Source of the DNA: Porphyra umbilicalis
Taxonomy: Eukaryota; Rhodophyta; Bangiophyceae; Bangiales; Bangiaceae
NCBI GenBank assembly: GCA_002049455.2
Contig: KV918830.1
Location: 62,001 to 126,000, forward strand
Direction: 5' to 3'
DNA: 64,000 nt
Shown: positions 52,903 to 64,000 of the stretch, piece after piece
Numbering within the stretch: the stretch's first letter is position 1
How the letters are laid out: each line of letters starts with the position of its first letter
Position numbers and translations under genes: made by a program
The notes under the pieces: generated by a model
What the model was told of the DNA's origin: nothing
The model's database searches: none
What the model saw: the letters and a program-made list of their open reading frames with translations, nothing else

Positions 52903-55889
52903 GCCGGTCGGCTGACTTGACGCGTTTGGTGGGCGTGTGGCGAGGTGTCATAGGCTCACTGACTCGGAGCCTGGGGAAGGGTCGTTTGCATCGTGGGATT
53001 TGCTTTGGGGCGGCAGGGTTCTTCACGTGTTCATTTCATGCTGCCTTGTCCAGTCGCTAAGATATTTGTCGCTCACTGTCGCCATATTGCACCATTGCAC
53101 CTTGCGCCCCGCGCCACGTCACAAGTGGCACATTCGCCTAAGATGCTGCTGCTCGTAGGGGACAGCTGAGGCTGTGGGGACAGCCGTATCAGGCGTCCCG
53201 CCGTCACGGTGTGCTTTGGAACACATGAGGCTGGAGGGACCAATGCATCTCAGTACAAGACATTACAAGCTGGTATTCTGGCCGAATGCCATTGACCATT
53301 GGGACGGTGTGCTTGTCTTCGTGCCTTGTTTTATTCATGCACATGCTGGCAATGCCACCTTTCGACTCGTCCCCACAGCCACCGACCCCGCCGAGCGCCT
53401 CGTCCTCGTCGCGTTGCGCGGCAGCACGGCTGCCCCCTGCCCCCCCAGGACAGACTCGACGGCGGCGGCAGCCGGCAACACGCCTCCCGCAACTGGCGGG
53501 AGAAAGCACAGCACCCCTCTCGCGCACGGCACAACGTCGGCCTTCCCCGACACAGCCGCCAACTTGGCGGCCCAGCGGCCGGCAGCAAGCCCCTCCCCGC
53601 CTGCGACAGCAATCCCAGCACCACCTTTGCGCGCGACACCACTTCCGCCACGTCCGCCCGCCCCCCGCGCGACACCACGTCCGCCACGTCCGCTCCCCTC
53701 CCCGCCCCCGCCAGAACGACTGACTTGGAGACCGCGGCAGCCGACCAAGCGCCCTCGGCCGGCGGCGTTAGCACGCCTAGCACCGCCCCCGCGCGCGGCA
53801 TCACGTCCGCTTCCCCCACGCCAGTACGACCGACGTGGCGACGTCGGCAGCCGGTAGCAAGGCCCCCCCCAGACGCCGGCGGCCGACAGCTGAGCGCCGC
53901 CCCCGCACGCAGCACCACATGAGCCCCCCCCCGCGCCAAAACGACCGACGTGGCGACGTCGGCAGCCAACAAGACGCCTTCGACTCGTCGCCCGCGGTAG
54001 CAAGCCCATCACCGCCCCCACGCGCGCAACCACCAACCTGGCGGGGGCAGCGGCCGGCATCACGCCCACCGCCGTGTGCCGCAACGACCGACTTGGCGGC
54101 GGCGGCAGCGGGTAGCACGCCCCCATCCGCTGGCGGCCGCAACGAGCGGGCGGCCACGGTGGCGGCTGCTGAGTTTGTGGCTGCGGCGCCCTCGTCGGCC
54201 GACACGGGGCCACTCGGCGCGGGTGCGGGCGCCGCGCCGCGCCCCTCGTCGTCGGCGCTGCCAAGGGCGGCGGCGGCGCCGCGGTCGGCTGCTCCCCGCC
54301 GCCGCTTGGGCGCGTGTCGGCAAACGCGTCGCCGCCTGGGGGGGCAGGGGGGGGGGGGCCGGACGTGGTGGGGGGGTGTGGGACCGCGTGCCGCTCGGGG
54401 GGGCGGGGGGTCCGGCGGTGGGGGCGGCGCGCGCAGGGGGGGGGGGCGGTCGAGCGCGCCGCCCGTGGCCGGGTGGATTACCGCCAGTGACGACGATGAC
54501 TTTTGGTCTTGAGCGGGTGGTCGGCGGCGGCGGCGGCGGTGGGCGGGCGGCGGCCGAGCCACTGCCGGCACGCGCCGCCCTGTGGGTGGGCCACGCCCCC
54601 ACGCGCTGCGCGCGTCGCCCGCGTGTGGGCGCGGTCGGGGCGGCTGGTCGGGGGGCGGGCGCGCCTCGACCGCCGCGCCCCGCGTCGGTCGCGGGCGAGG
54701 GATGCGTGTGGCCACCCCGCCGCTCCGTCGCCCGCCTCGGCCCTTGCGGACGGGCTGGCCATCGCGTGCGCCCGGCGCTGCGTGCCCCTGTCTCGACTCT
54801 GGTTGCTGCTCTGACTACCTGCACCCGCCCCGGTCCATGCCACCGACGGCCGCAGCCTTGCACAGGCGTTTTGTTCCTTTTTTCTGCTCGAGCCATCTGG
54901 CCGCCGCTGCCGCCTCTTGCAGGTCAGGACCCCCCCCGCCGCCCCCTCACAGCGTATCATCGACGGCCAGCCGCCTGCCGGCTCGGAACTCACTCGCGCC
55001 CAGCCGCGCGTACAGCCGGTCGACGCAGGCCGCCTCGTCGAGGACCAACTCCAGCGCCCCGGGGAGGGGCGGCGGCAGCGCCCCCGCCGATGCCGCCGCC
55101 GCCGCCGCCGCCCGACGCGGCGCCCGACGGCGACGGGTCGTGCGGTCCGCCGCTGTCCCCCAGCCACGCCGGAGGGTCGACACGTTCGTCTGCCGAATCC
55201 CCGCCGTCGGCGACGGCCGTCCCGCCGTCCCCCCATCCGCCCGCCCCTCATCCGCCCCAAACTCCCCTGACAAGCCGCCGAGGGTGGCGGGGCTCTCTTG
55301 CGCCGCCGCGTCGACGCCGCGCGGCGGCTCCAGGGGCGCAAGCGACGCGAGCGCGTCATTGGCTGCGGGCCCGAGTACTGCGCCGCAGAGGGCGGCGGCG
55401 ACGGCTGTGGACCGGGCGGCGGCCACTTGCACCGCCCCGACCGCGTTGGCGGCGGCTCGGAGGTGGCGGCAGGCGGATTGGGGGGTGGGCAGGGGGGGGG
55501 GGGAGGCGGCAGCACCCGCGGCCGTCGCTGGCGCTGCCGCCGCTGCGGCCGGCATCGACGGCGCACAAGGAGGAGAGCGAGACCGCCCGGCCAGTGGCAT
55601 GGAGCGCGAAGACAGGGCGGCGGACAAGCTGGTGGCGGCGGCGGCGGCCTCTCCCGCCGGCAGCGGTGCCGGGTTAGGGCTCCGACGGGGCGGTGCGCGG
55701 AGGCCGACGCGCCCCCCGGCCCGGCCCCCCTTCGCCCCAGGAGAGCGGCATCTCGGTTTCCACGTCGCGCACGACGAGCATCACAACAACCTGCCGCGCG
55801 GGCGTCACCGCGTCGGGCACCGCCGGGGGGGCACGTCATCCCGCGTACCCCCCACCCCCCGCCGCCACCGACGCAACTGCGGCCGCCCA
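52903..55889. other. GC-rich region with degenerate tandem repeats, no supported gene
   Basis: 52903-53300 has normal composition and no gene. 53480-54130 contains a degenerate repeat of about 110-150 bp with the core ACGACCGACGTGGCGACGTC; core copies start near 53711, 53829, 53940 and 54088. From 54200 to 55880 both strands are open for up to 533 codons with Ala/Arg/Pro/Gly-rich translations and many homopolymers. I treat these frames as artefacts of composition. Confidence 0.5.
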
Positions 55890-57378
55890 GCGCTGTGATC
55901 CTTAACTGGCGTTGGAGCAATATGACAATTTGAGCGTTTGTGGGAGCCTCATTTTTTTGTGGAACGCCCCTGTATGGGCGGTGAGCCCAGCTTTTCACCA
56001 CAAAAGTTTGTGGCCACATGTTTGACCGCCCATTCACTGGCGAGCTTTACAATACTATAGACGCCTCTCCATGCCAATAGAAAAAATCCGGCATGTCCGG
56101 TTGTGAAGAGTCGTCTGAACAGCGCTTCACAAAGCGTTCCACAAAAGCTACATTGTGGCCCCGCAACGGCATCCCCGTTTCTGCGGCGCACGTACGGTTG
56201 TGGACAATAATCTCCCGGAGTAAGCCGAGCAGGAAGCCGGAATGAAACGACGGGAACGGCGGGCGGGAACTGTGAGACGTATGACACGGTCTGTGTATGA
56301 TGGGAGGCGTGTGGCGTGCTCCCGTGCGCCCTCCCGCTGTGCGCCGGCCGTACGTACCAGCGCGGGCCCTGTCCTCCCCCCTCCGCTGCACCCTCCCTCT
56401 GTGTGACGGTCGTACCGGCTTGGACCCTCCCCCCCTCCCGCCCCCGCCGGGGGCTCCCCGGCAGCGGCGTCAGCGACGACATGGCGCGGCGCCTCCACAC
56501 CCCCGGTCGGCCCGTGGCGCCCAGAGCGGCCTGCCTGCGGCGGCGGGCGGGGCGCCCGCACAGGGCTGCCCGCTCCCTCCCGCCTGCCGCTTGGTGCAGT
56601 GGGACGGGGGGGGGGTCCCCAGTTCTCGGCGGCGGCTCGTCGGTCGCCGAGCCGCCGACCGCCGGCCCCGGCGCGTCGGCGGCTACCGGCAGCGCCGGCG
56701 CGGCGCGGCGGCCGACGGCGGCGGTGGCGTGGTAGATGCGGCTACGGTAGCTGCACGGCCGTCGCGGCCGCGGTGACGGGGTGCGGGAACAGTGGACAGA
56801 CTGGGGGGGATGCTGGAGGGACGGGGCCATTGCTGGTACGGCGGGTTCTCGGTGCCCGCTGGGGCGGGTGGGCGCCCCGGTGGTCGGGAGGCGGGAGGCG
56901 GGGGTACAATCAGGACAAAGACAACAAAACGTGCTCACGCCGAGACCCAACCATCGACGGACAACCAGCACGCCGACGCCTCATTCCACTTTTCTCGACG
57001 GCGTCGGCGCATCTCGCGACGAGTGACGCGTCCAGTCTCGATGGATGACGAGTCAAGTGCATCAAGACGAGTCTGAATCTCTGGCGCAGAGTGGGCTACA
57101 TCTAACATTCATGTCCATGCAAGCTACAGCATCGCTCTCATTGGATATCTTCTGTGCGGACTGCATGTGCCCATTGGCTGTCTGCGTGCTGTCAGCAGAG
57201 CAGCCTGCCGGAGATATTCCTCTCTGGCGTGTTGTGGGTGGTCTCTTGTGGGTTTGACTCTGTCCGACCCGCAAACCGCAAGAAAAGCCACAATGTGGGT
57301 CGGCCCCACAAAGCGTTTCCACAAGAAAATCTGACCAGAACGGCGTATTGCTCCAACGCCAATTGAGCATCACAGCGC
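55890..57378. mobile_element. non-autonomous element with 33-bp terminal inverted repeats
   Basis: The ends 55890-55922 and 57346-57378 are inverted copies matching at 30 of 33 positions, with the shared core TGGCGTTGGAGCAATA. The element is 1,489 bp. Sequence just inside the ends also shares TTGTGGAA motifs in inverted orientation. No frame encodes a recognisable transposase, so it is probably mobilised in trans. A target duplication is uncertain: GCGC flanks both sides if the terminus is placed at TGTGAT. Confidence 0.7.
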
Positions 57379-57544
57379 AGGCGTGCGCCGCCTCCGACTA
57401 TCACAGCACCGCAAAAGTGTATCCCTGCGATCGGCAGATATATCATTTGGACAGATTTGTCTGCTGCAACCGATCTTCGATCGGCCATGAACACTCCATA
57501 ATCTCCAGCAGAGATAAAGTGGGCCATGTTCTCAAAATCTTGAT

Positions 57545-57659
57545 GTCGTTGCGCCAAAAAGTGGAAAGTCCAGGACTGTCAAAGAGGCGCCTTTGTGCGC
57601 TTGATTGGCCCAAACGTCGATCCGCCTGTCTGGGACTGTCCAGCTTTTGGCGCAACGAC
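57545..57659. repeat. 115-bp inverted-repeat element (MITE-like)
   Basis: Begins GTCGTTGCGCCAAAA and ends with the exact complement TTTTGGCGCAACGAC. The match continues imperfectly inward (TGGAxAGTCC). Only about 50 bp separates the arms. It has the size and form of a miniature transposon. Confidence 0.75.
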
Positions 57660-60600
57660 CATATGGAGCACCGAACAACCCCGTCCCCTGCTGTCTTTGA
57701 GACTACTATTCCGCACTTGACCGGAAAACAGGGGCTCAAAACGCACTTCTCGAATTTAGCCAGGATGAACTGGGATGTCTGTGACCGACAGTTCAAAATG
57801 TGAGAGAAACTATCACACACGAACAGATCTTGATTGCAGGCACGTGCCTGTAATACCCTGGCCTTCAGGGCGGTGGCGCGCTCGGCGACGCATCGACACC
57901 GGGCACGCCGGCCGGCTCCATAGCCGCAAGCGCGCACGGGGGCACGTACAGCCACGTTGCCGTGGCGGGGGCGGCGAAGGGCGGGGAAAGGGGTGCCGCC
58001 GACGCCACCGCAGCGGCGGCGGCCCGCCGGCGTCGCGCGAGGCCGACGAGAGGGGCCGTCACTCCGCCGCGCAGCGCACTTGCGCACGGCGGGTGGGGCG
58101 GCCGACACGGCGCACGGGCGGGCGGGTGGGACCGACTGCCGCGCGACGGGGCGCCTCTAGCCGCGCCGCTACATGGCGTCAGAAACCGCCGACGAGCCGC
58201 CCCAACAAAAGCCGGCGCGCAGGCACGATCTCCCACGGGTCATCGCGGGTGCGTCGAACTCCGAAAGTCGTCGCTGCGCGCAGTCGCCGCCCGCAACTCG
58301 GGTCGGTGGGGGGGGGCAGGGGTGCAGGCGCCGTCCGGGCCCTGTGACAGGGCAGTCCTTCTCAGCCACGTGACTCTATTCGCTTTTAGCGTCATCGCGA
58401 TCCTTCCAACGCTGACACGCCCTCAGATCCCTGAGTACACGAATGCAGACCGCCACCTCTGAAACGAAGAGCAAGTCCCGTGATCTAAGTATATGTGTGC
58501 ATCACTACACTTTGAGAGCACCCTGTCCGAAAGGCCAGGGAATATGACAAACCGGAAGAAGCGTGGACGAATACAGTTGGGTCGAAGAGATATTGCGGAC
58601 CCCCCCATTTTGGCCGATCCGAACAGGAACACAAGCACTCATGTGTTTTCAGACATTCCTCCTAACTCTGCAATTATCTGGCATTTAGCGAGGCATGCTT
58701 GACAGCAAGTGGGCCAGAAAAGTCAATTGGAACTTGAGGTGGTACAAGAGCCGGCGGTCGGCACCCCGGCCGGCGTCGTGCCGACCGCTGCGCAGCACAC
58801 CGCCCCCCCATCCCCCTCCCCCCCACCCATTCCCCCGCCCGTCACTGTCGCCGGCGCCCCGCTCGCTCCGCCGATCGTGGGCGGCCGTCCTCCTTTGGCT
58901 CGCACACTGTCTGTCACCTGTGTACATGGCGTTCGCGCACTCCATGGGGTCGGCTTTTCGTTTCGGGGGCGGCTGGGGGGGGACGGAAGGGGGAGCGCGG
59001 GTGCTTATTGCATCGCGGTAGGCGCGTTCGTTCATGTTGTGCTGTCTGTGACTGTGTGATTCTGTTGTAAATGTTGTCCCTCTCCCGTTGGCGTGTTTTT
59101 GCGGTGGTCAACAATGTGTGGCATTAGCCCGTACGCTTTGCTTGAGTCGTCCCTGTTACCCGCCCCTCTGTTTTGAGTCCGCCGTCAACGTAGGCATGTT
59201 TGGGAAACGTGCGGTATTCTGGTTGTCCCTGAGTATGGCATTCTGGCGGGCAGCATAGACGACGGCGGTGGAGGGGAGAGGGCATGAAGAGTAAAATGTT
59301 CTTATGGATCGCGCGAAAAAAAAACTCAGGTAGAAGCACCGTATTCTTCTTTGCTCTACTTTTACTGTCCCCCGACGTGGGCAGTCTTTCCCCATGTTTG
59401 GCCGGGACGTGAGCAAGAAACTCAACTTTGGCGCCACTTGGGGGGGGGGGACAGCGGTGCGGCGAAGACGCAGACGACAGCGCGCAAGCAGCAACATACA
59501 GTCAATCAGCAACCGAAGCTCATGTGCAAGGATCTGTAGTTGCAGCCAATCGGCAGGTGAGGCGCTGTAAAGTGGTCCCCTTCCGACAGATGGCGTGTCC
59601 AGCGGCCCGACGAACGTCGTTCGGGCCCTCTTTCCGTTCCGTGTTTTCCCTTCATTTCTCGTCCTCTCTCGTCGTTTCCCGGGCGTTCTACCTCGGATCT
59701 GCATCAGGTGCGGGCTCCGAGGCCCCGCAGTTGTGAGACAGGCCCGATCCAGGCAGACTCGCCTCGGAAACATGCACCGCAACAAGAGTGCGGTGCACCT
59801 TGTGCAACCTTCATATCTTTTCGAGTGATCTCCGGACCAAATCGCTCGTGGCAGGGAAGCCAGGGCAGCGCCTTGTTCATCTATTCTCAGACAGCTCGAT
59901 TCCCACTTGGATGTTTCCAAGAACTGAGCCTCAGCTGAAGTGTGATTTGATCCTTAAAGGCTGTCAGTCCGTGCTTCGCACTCTTGTTCTCGTCCCGCTT
60001 CTGCTTGTGTTCCTGTTCGGATCGGCCAAATTTGTGGGGTCTGATGTACGTGTGACAGCCGTACGCTGGAAAGCGTTTCGTGTTCATGGTACACTGTACT
60101 GCTACTCCCCATCGCCATCCCGCCGCCCCTCGCTACCTTCCTCTCCCTTCGCCACTTTCCGCTCCCAATGCCACCTCTCTCACCCAGTGCCACCTCTCTG
60201 TCCGAGCTCTTGCTACCTGCACACTCTAACTGAGCCGTCATGCAGTCATGCAGTTGACCGGTCATGTAATCTATAGACATGGCCAGTAACCAACACAGCA
60301 GAGAAGAGTTCGACAAGAGAAGCAAAGACAGACCAGCTGAAACGTCGGCTGATCTCTTACTACACAAGCAGCGAGTGACCACCGCACGACACCATACACC
60401 GCAACTGACTCTCCGGAAAACCAATCCTCCCAACGCACCGCCACTCCGCGCTGTCTTCACACACCTCCCTCAGAGCCACTCCACCGGTTCCAACAGCAGC
60501 AAGGCTCGTACGCACAGCACAGCGAAGGCCTGCGAACGCGGAAGTTCCTCAGCTTGCAGTGGCTGAGGTCTTTGCCGCAAGCCGCTCTTCCTGATGGGCG

Positions 60601-61352
60601 AGCGGCGCCGTCGGCTCCAGGGGGATGCGCCTTCTCGCTGAGCTGACAGCGACTTAGAGGGACACCTCGTTACACAGGTTCTGACAGGGAACGCCCAGTT
60701 AAGGTGGCTCTTTTGGATTTTAAGTTCACATCCGCATTACATGATTTGGCCGGAGGCTCTGAAAGTCTGGTGTGGGCGAGCGAGGCCGTCCGGGCCGCTC
60801 GTCGTGAGAGTGGAGATTCTCAACGCGTCTTGCTGGCCGCCAGTTCTGCCTGCTACGAGATTTCCTCTTGCGGGGCTCTTCGTCCTTCATTCCACCACCC
60901 GGCCACTCTCCCCGTCTTGCTCCCACTCTTTACGCTAACAAATGGAAGCCATCTCTTCGGCAGACACACTGGCGAAGAAGCAGCGCCGTGGGTCCATGCG
61001 ACGCGGTGGTCGCGGCACACTAGCGTCCCCGACGCTGTCGCTGTACGTCGTCAATTTTCCGCGGGGCGTTTTGCGGGAGCATGTGGCGCCGTCCACTGAG
61101 CACACGGTTGTGATCCCCGCTTGAAGCTTATTAGAGGGGTGTGCGGAGTCCCAAGGCAACTCACACTCGTTCGGTCTGTAAACGGCAGTGAATATCGTCA
61201 GCCCCCGCATATGCCTTATACATGCTGCCATGCCACAGCGTGCCCTCCTCCATCTATTGGAAAACGCTTTCTCTGATAAAGTGCTGCGGTCTTTCTGGGA
61301 ATGGGGGCGTCGCAGAATGCCACGTCGGCAAACAAGCCGCGCCCGCATTGGG
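57660..61352. other. no supported gene; scattered repeats
   Basis: 57960-58340 is GC rich with open frames on both strands and no domain. 58340-61350 has more normal composition and only short frames. Two exact 28-bp inverted repeats lie at 58609 and 60003. A Pro-rich CT-rich tract is at 60100-60210. None of the frames of about 100-250 codons has a recognisable motif. Confidence 0.45.
58609..60030. repeat. exact 28-bp inverted repeat pair, 1.42 kb apart
   Basis: 58609-58636 and 60003-60030 are perfect inverted copies (core GATCCGAACAGGAACACAAG and its complement). Sequence beyond them is only weakly similar. They could be termini of an element or two oppositely oriented copies of one repeat. 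Confidence 0.8.
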
Positions 61353-61810
61353 CGTCTTCGAATTTCTGAGGCGCTTCGTGAAAGCGGGCGACGACAATGA
61401 TGTCTCGAAGGGCAGAGCCCTCAACCTCATCCCCGAGTTCACTAAGGGTTACTTAAAGAACGAGTTTTACACGATCATGCCGTCCCCCCAAGAAGGGCGG
61501 AGCCGAGAGGTCAGCTCCGACCTGGAACTGATCACATGGCTCCTCCGCAAGTACGCGCATGAGCAATCGCTGATCGATCAAGATGCTTTTTTCATGGGGC
61601 CGCCCAAGAGGTGGACGAAACAGAGAGAGAACACTACGTGCGCTTTTGGGGGCTACGTCGCCTGTGTGGGTATATCCACACGGAAGGACAACTGAAAAGT
61701 CGCTATATGGAGGGACTTGGCTGGGAGGCTCGCGCAGATGTGCGCTAATACAACACCGCGACCGTGCCTATGGATCTTCTTGTCAAAAATGCCCCCCGAA
61801 AGGCGTAGTA
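61353..61810 (+). pseudogene. decayed Ty3/gypsy gag fragment
   Basis: The plus strand encodes 'VFEFLRRFVKAGDDNDVSKG', clearly related to 'LFSFLRRFVRACNDSNVWEG' of the intact gypsy Gag in this window. Similarity continues through 'ITWLLRKYAHEQSLIDQDAF'. A one-base shift at the T6 run 61587-61592 is needed to continue into 'LRRLCGYIHTEGQLKSRYM', which aligns with 'LGEACGNVYGEDRLKMAF'. A TAA at 61746-61748 lies where the intact Gag has Gln (DAQQYN). It is about 40% identical by eye and belongs to a different, older element. No LTR, pol or zinc knuckle is visible nearby. Confidence 0.72.
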
Positions 61811-64000
61811 CAATGAGTCGCGATCACATCTGAGAGGAGGTATGCACCGGCCGTCCTAGACGCTCGTGTGTCACCCGCTATGGGACGCGAGGTCCAGGAA
61901 GTCAGGCGGACAAAAACGCCAAGACGAACAGGCACGGTTTACTTTCCGGCGACGACGGTGCCTCCCACCGTCGTCGCCCTTCGTCCTTAAAGCGCGGAAA
62001 CCGCTGCGCGGGGACAGGGGCCACTAGTTGGCCCGGTCCCGCCCTGCCAAATACCTACGATGCAAATGAATCCCTCCAATGCATGGCACAACCCAATCTG
62101 GATTGACACGCTCCTCTGTCAGCACCTGACAAGCGGAAGAGCTCACCCGGACATGTGCACCGCAGGCGCTCACAAGCCGCAGCGGCACGACACAAAGGCG
62201 ACACACCATCGGCGACGCGTCTTCCGCGCACCAGCGCCCACAGCCATGATTACAACGCCTCTGGCGTAGCACTATATCTCCCCAATCTGAGATTGCGGCG
62301 TCCGCGCCGCATGACGGCGGCCGCCCACAGCGCATCGACGCGCAAAACGGGAGCACCAGAAAACCGCCAAAGACGGTGCGGCCGCCGAGGTCACCGTAGC
62401 CCAAATTGTAAAGCATCGCCGTGTCGCACCCATACAGGCCAACGGCATCCAAAAGCTACGACGGGAAGACCCTATTCGAGGTTGGAAAACATCGCCCACC
62501 GACGGCGGAGAAAGACGAGGGCGCCGCCTCGCGCCCCTCGGGCAAGACGCTTGCCGACTGGAGCAGCCGTGTTCCGTCGACGCCGCCGCAGAGGACCACC
62601 GATCTTGCAACGGCGCCGCCGCGCCCCAGCGCCACGCCGGCGGAAGCGCCCCGTCGTTGTGGCCGCCGCCGCCGCCTGCTAGGAGCCGCGCGACCCCACG
62701 CCGAGGGCGCTGCGGCCCCCTTCTTTCCTTTAGGCCAGGGGGAGAGCGCTCCTCGCGCAGCCCGCACCGCCGGTGTCGCAGCGCGAATCGGACGTCGGGA
62801 AGACCGCCCTCGCTGGCGTCACCGCGTTCGCCGACGAAGACGGGGGCAGACGACGACGCGCGTCGCGCGCCGGCTGCAAGACTGTCGCGTACGGCTTTAG
62901 CGCCCGGTCCTGCGCCGCGGGTGCCCCGGACGTCTCCTTTGCGACCTTGTGGTCGTCGTTCAGCGATGAATAGTCCAGCAACGCGCTCCGCCGACGACGC
63001 CTACCACACGCATTCCCGAGATCGGTTCGGCTGCCGGTTAGCAATCAGCATTCGCCCGGGTTGGGCTGTCCGGCTCAATCCGGGGGGGAGGAAGAAGGCT
63101 ACGTCGGCGACCGCCGACACCCACCACGACTTGCACCGCGTAGTCGGCGCCCTTGTTGCGCCGCCATCTCTGCAACCGCCAGGCCCGGTCGGGGTGGCAC
63201 CGCGGGCCCGCCGTGCCCGTGCACCCATGAACGCCACGAGAACGGCTTGGCTGCCTACGCCGGCGCCGGACACAGGTGCCGCCTGTTCACCACTATATAT
63301 GGTCCACTGAGCCCGGCGCCGCCTTGAACCGTCGTTGACGCCCAGAGGATACCCCCTTTCCAGTTCAGGCGCTCGTTACAATGAGAGCCTGCCCCGGCGG
63401 GGCTGTCCGTCACGGACCGAGTTAGCATCGTACCATGCTCGCTTCCATCTCAGGTAGAAGGTAGGTGGCGACGTCGATGATCGACCATGGTTCCATCAAC
63501 TCTGGTCGCGTCGTCGACACCCCGACTCAGTCCCCGTCCCACGGCACAGGGCGGACTGGTCGAGTTTGTTGAAGACCGGCATGGTCGTCACCCCCAGTTC
63601 CCCTCTCAACGTAGCCGACAGTCACAGCGCCGCCGCTCCAAGCACACAACACACCGAGCTGTCCCGCCTTCTCGGGGGCGGGGCGCAGTAAGCCAATCAG
63701 CACACGCCTCAAAGAGGCAGCTCTTCGGCATGCGTGCCGGCTGCGCAGGTTCCCTCGGCCTGATCTGGCATTATCGGTCGCCGTCAACTACTCAGTCGTC
63801 GACACCTTCGACGCGCCGCCGCCGTCTTCGAAGACCGTCCGTCCATGGGGATGCCCCGAAATGCCAACGCGCGTCCATAACTTCCAGGGGCGTCACCTGC
63901 CGCTGGGCCTCTGCCCGGGCCGTCGTATCCACGACACAGGGACGGAAAGGCCTCATGCGTCAACGGCCGGCACGGGCGTCGCCCCTCCCCCTCCTCAACG
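61811..64000. other. no supported gene
   Basis: GC-rich DNA at 62450-63300 is open on both strands with Arg/Ala/Pro-rich translations and no domain. The flanks have stops in all frames. No LTR or pol remnant follows the gag fragment. Confidence 0.45.

Noticed and set aside
54076..56037. Open frames of about 520-530 codons on both strands
   Set aside because: Same composition effect; stops reappear as soon as GC falls, and no motif is present.
1..64000. CRISPR arrays, bacterial operons, rRNA genes or phage genes
   Set aside because: No regularly spaced identical repeats with unique spacers, no Shine-Dalgarno-linked gene strings and no rRNA-like sequence were seen; introns and LTR retrotransposons show eukaryotic DNA.

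Overview
This is eukaryotic nuclear DNA from a GC-rich genome. The evidence is a spliceosomal-type gene structure (GT-AG introns that rebuild conserved motifs in the correct phase), two complete LTR retrotransposons, and no operons, bacterial-type genes or CRISPR arrays. Long G and C homopolymers, GC-rich minisatellites and dense mobile elements point to an alga or other protist. A bangiophyte-type red alga is one weak guess, but nothing here fixes the lineage.

Layout. 0.5-2.4 kb: a hypothetical gene and a Myb/SANT-like coiled-coil gene, both minus strand. 5.3-9.0 kb: a Plavaka-like (CACTA superfamily) transposase gene, minus strand, with an N-terminal C2H2 finger. 9.85-13.17 kb: an unrecognised three-exon gene, plus strand. 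16-28.4 kb: a RecQ-family helicase gene (minus) split by an 8.5-kb Ty3/gypsy chromovirus at 19.2-27.7 kb; the insertion is flanked by the 5-bp duplication GTGGG, and removing it restores the helicase frame exactly. 28.8-30.1 kb: a multi-exon tyrosine recombinase just upstream of RecQ on the same strand. 32-32.8 kb: an unrecognised plus-strand gene. 34.8-37.4 kb: a repeat-rich unrecognised gene. 37.86-43.82 kb: a complete Ty1/copia element (duplication CCAAC) with a half-tRNA-iMet type primer site. 43.8-50.5 kb: GC-rich DNA, a foldback repeat, dispersed repeats and a possible TFIIH p34/Tfb4-like gene. 50.9-52.9 kb: a Ulp1-like C48 protease gene. 53-61 kb: GC-rich repeats and short inverted-repeat elements. 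61.35-61.8 kb: a decayed gypsy gag fragment.

The most striking feature is that several otherwise well-ordered genes (Plavaka transposase, the 9.85-kb gene, RecQ, the 34.8-kb gene) carry in-frame TAA or TAG codons with no accompanying frameshifts. Many recognisable genes end in TGA. One TAG sits exactly at the invariant Gln of the RecQ FRxGQ motif. This could mean UAR codons are read as Gln, or it could be C-to-T decay. The intact retrotransposon and Ulp1 frames contain no UAR in about 3,900 codons, which argues against simple reassignment.

The recombinase, RecQ and neighbouring unknown gene may belong to one mobile unit, later interrupted by the gypsy element. Most of the remaining sequence is mobile DNA and its debris rather than a metabolic neighbourhood.
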